From positions 1 to 64,000 of the forward strand of contig NZ_BATB01000004.1 of NCBI RefSeq assembly GCF_000466965.1: DNA of 64,000 nt, given 5' to 3'. Position numbers and translations under genes: made by a program. The notes under the pieces are model-generated. The model did no database searches. It was not told where the DNA came from and saw only the letters and a program-made list of their open reading frames with translations. Below, in pieces: positions 63,279-64,000 of this stretch; position 1 is the first letter of the stretch, and every line of letters starts with the position of its first letter. This stretch comes from Limimaricola cinnabarinus LL-001 (GTDB lineage: Bacteria > Pseudomonadota > Alphaproteobacteria > Rhodobacterales > Rhodobacteraceae).

Positions 63279-64000
63279 CTATTCCGCCGCCACCTGGTGC
63301 GGCGTGTCGTTCTTGATCACGGCGCGGAGCGCGTCGCGGATCGGCGCCGCCTGCTCCATCGCCGCCAGCTTCACCGGCCCGAAGCCGCGGATCTGGTCGG
63401 GCAACTCCAGAAGCTTGAGGATCTCGGCATCGTGCCCTTGGCCCAACCGCTCCTGCGCAAGATCCATGTCCGCCTCATAGGCACCGATCAGCGCCCGCTC
63501 GCGCTTGCGTTCCTCGGTGCGGCCAAAGACGTCGAACGCGGTGCCGCGCAGCCGTTTGCCCCGCGCCAGCAGACCGAACGCCTTGAGGATCCATGGGCCG
63601 AACTCGCGCTTTTTCGGCCGGCCTTCGGCATCGGTGCCCGGTAGCCCCGGCGGCGCGAGGTTGAAGGCGATCCTGTAGTCGCCGTCGAACTGGTTCTTGA
63701 GGTTCTCCGAGAATTCGGGCCGCGTGAACAGCCGCGCGACCTCATATTCATCCTTGCAGGACAAAAGCTTGGCATAGTTTTGCGCAACGGCGCGGGTGAT
63801 CTTGTCGGCTTGCGCATGGCCCTTCACCGCCGCACGGACCCGTGCCACCCGGTCGGTGTAGCGCCGCGCGAGCCTTGCATCCTGATAGGCGGTCAGGTGC
63901 CCGGTGCGGTGCGCCACAAGCTGGTCGAGTGTCATCTGCGCCTGCGGCAGATGCGGCGGCTCGTCGGTCTCGCCCATCTCGGCGATCACCCGCTTGGGCT
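63279..64000 (-). CDS. Indolepyruvate:ferredoxin oxidoreductase-like protein, C-terminal part, cut by window edge
   Basis: About 240 C-terminal residues of a long fused 2-oxoacid:ferredoxin oxidoreductase. The visible region has [80 protein letters not shown] and [20 protein letters not shown], characteristic of the C-terminal domain of indolepyruvate ferredoxin oxidoreductase family proteins. The frame stays open to base 64000 (PKRVIAEMG...). The 10-bp gap to isovaleryl-CoA dehydrogenase makes them one operon; the TPP and gamma domains lie outside the window. Confidence 0.88.
   Translation of the reverse strand, partial: PKRVIAEMGETDEPPHLPQAQMTLDQLVAHRTGHLTAYQDARLARRYTDRVARVRAAVKGHAQADKITRAVAQNYAKLLSCKDEYEVARLFTRPEFSENLKNQFDGDYRIAFNLAPPGLPGTDAEGRPKKREFGPWILKAFGLLARGKRLRGTAFDVFGRTEERKRERALIGAYEADMDLAQERLGQGHDAEILKLLELPDQIRGFGPVKLAAMEQAAPIRDALRAVIKNDTPHQVAAE

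Overview
The window is a dense, GC-rich bacterial chromosome segment. Gene families, gene order and regulatory RNA all point to a member of the Rhodobacteraceae (Rhodobacter/Roseobacter group, Alphaproteobacteria). The main reasons are a SAM/SAH riboswitch directly upstream of metK, the order hisD - UPF0262 - phosphatase - infA - maf - rng - yacG, the order aroA - cmk - rpsA - ihfB - lapA - trpF - trpB, DUF1150 and DUF2948 genes, and a sulfolipid operon of sqdB-sqdD-sqdC type. Most of the window is vertically inherited core genome.

Layout. 1-364: the first 76 codons of a tyrosine recombinase (minus strand, cut by the window edge) directly downstream of tRNA-Phe, so the window probably begins inside a genomic island integrated at that tRNA. 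460-9100: minus-strand housekeeping run (yacG, rng, maf, infA, phosphatase, UPF0262, hisD, GNAT, DUF2948, murA), interrupted by a plus-strand secreted PRC-barrel protein. 9250-16980: tRNA-Thr, acyl-CoA synthetase, ABC exporter, a broken MFS gene, then rplY, pth and a DUF2237 gene. 17060-18270: two adjacent secreted acidic proteins with the same tail and different cores. 18360-28380: trpB, trpF, lapA, ihfB, rpsA, cmk, aroA, trmB, metK and its riboswitch, with a convergent, broken PAP2 gene. 28380-35070: lnt, corC, ybeY, phoH, a lipoprotein/OmpA pair, miaB. 35180-42050: mixed metabolism and envelope genes (glycosyltransferase, YbjN, M42 peptidase, ubiK, lgt, MidA-like methyltransferase, pgeF, Hint-like protein). 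42060-50100: Lrp regulator, trxB, RES-like protein, fused sat/cysC, EamA exporter, DUF1150, hsp20, purE, purK. 50100-54400: sqdB-sqdD-sqdC, a decayed branched-chain amino-acid transporter remnant and a deiodinase-like redoxin. 54458-64000: GH15 hydrolase, AsnC regulator and a leucine-degradation operon (crotonase, HMG-CoA lyase, both methylcrotonyl-CoA carboxylase subunits, isovaleryl-CoA dehydrogenase), headed by the end of an indolepyruvate:ferredoxin oxidoreductase-like gene.

A caution runs through the annotation. At least ten single-base frameshifts fall in G or C runs, several in genes that should be needed (hisD, trpB, rng). All look like one missing base. I read most of them as consensus errors rather than gene death, typed single-lesion genes as CDS and multi-lesion genes as pseudogene, and give the likely lesion position for each.

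Most interesting for follow-up: the twin secreted proteins at 17061-18266 (constant promoter-side region, signal peptide and 46-residue acidic tail around unrelated cores); the OmpA/lipoprotein pair sharing one cysteine-bearing module; the nonapeptide-repeat PRC-barrel protein; a Hint-like protein without its catalytic Cys; a RES-like protein translationally coupled to trxB; and the recombinase/tRNA-Phe boundary.
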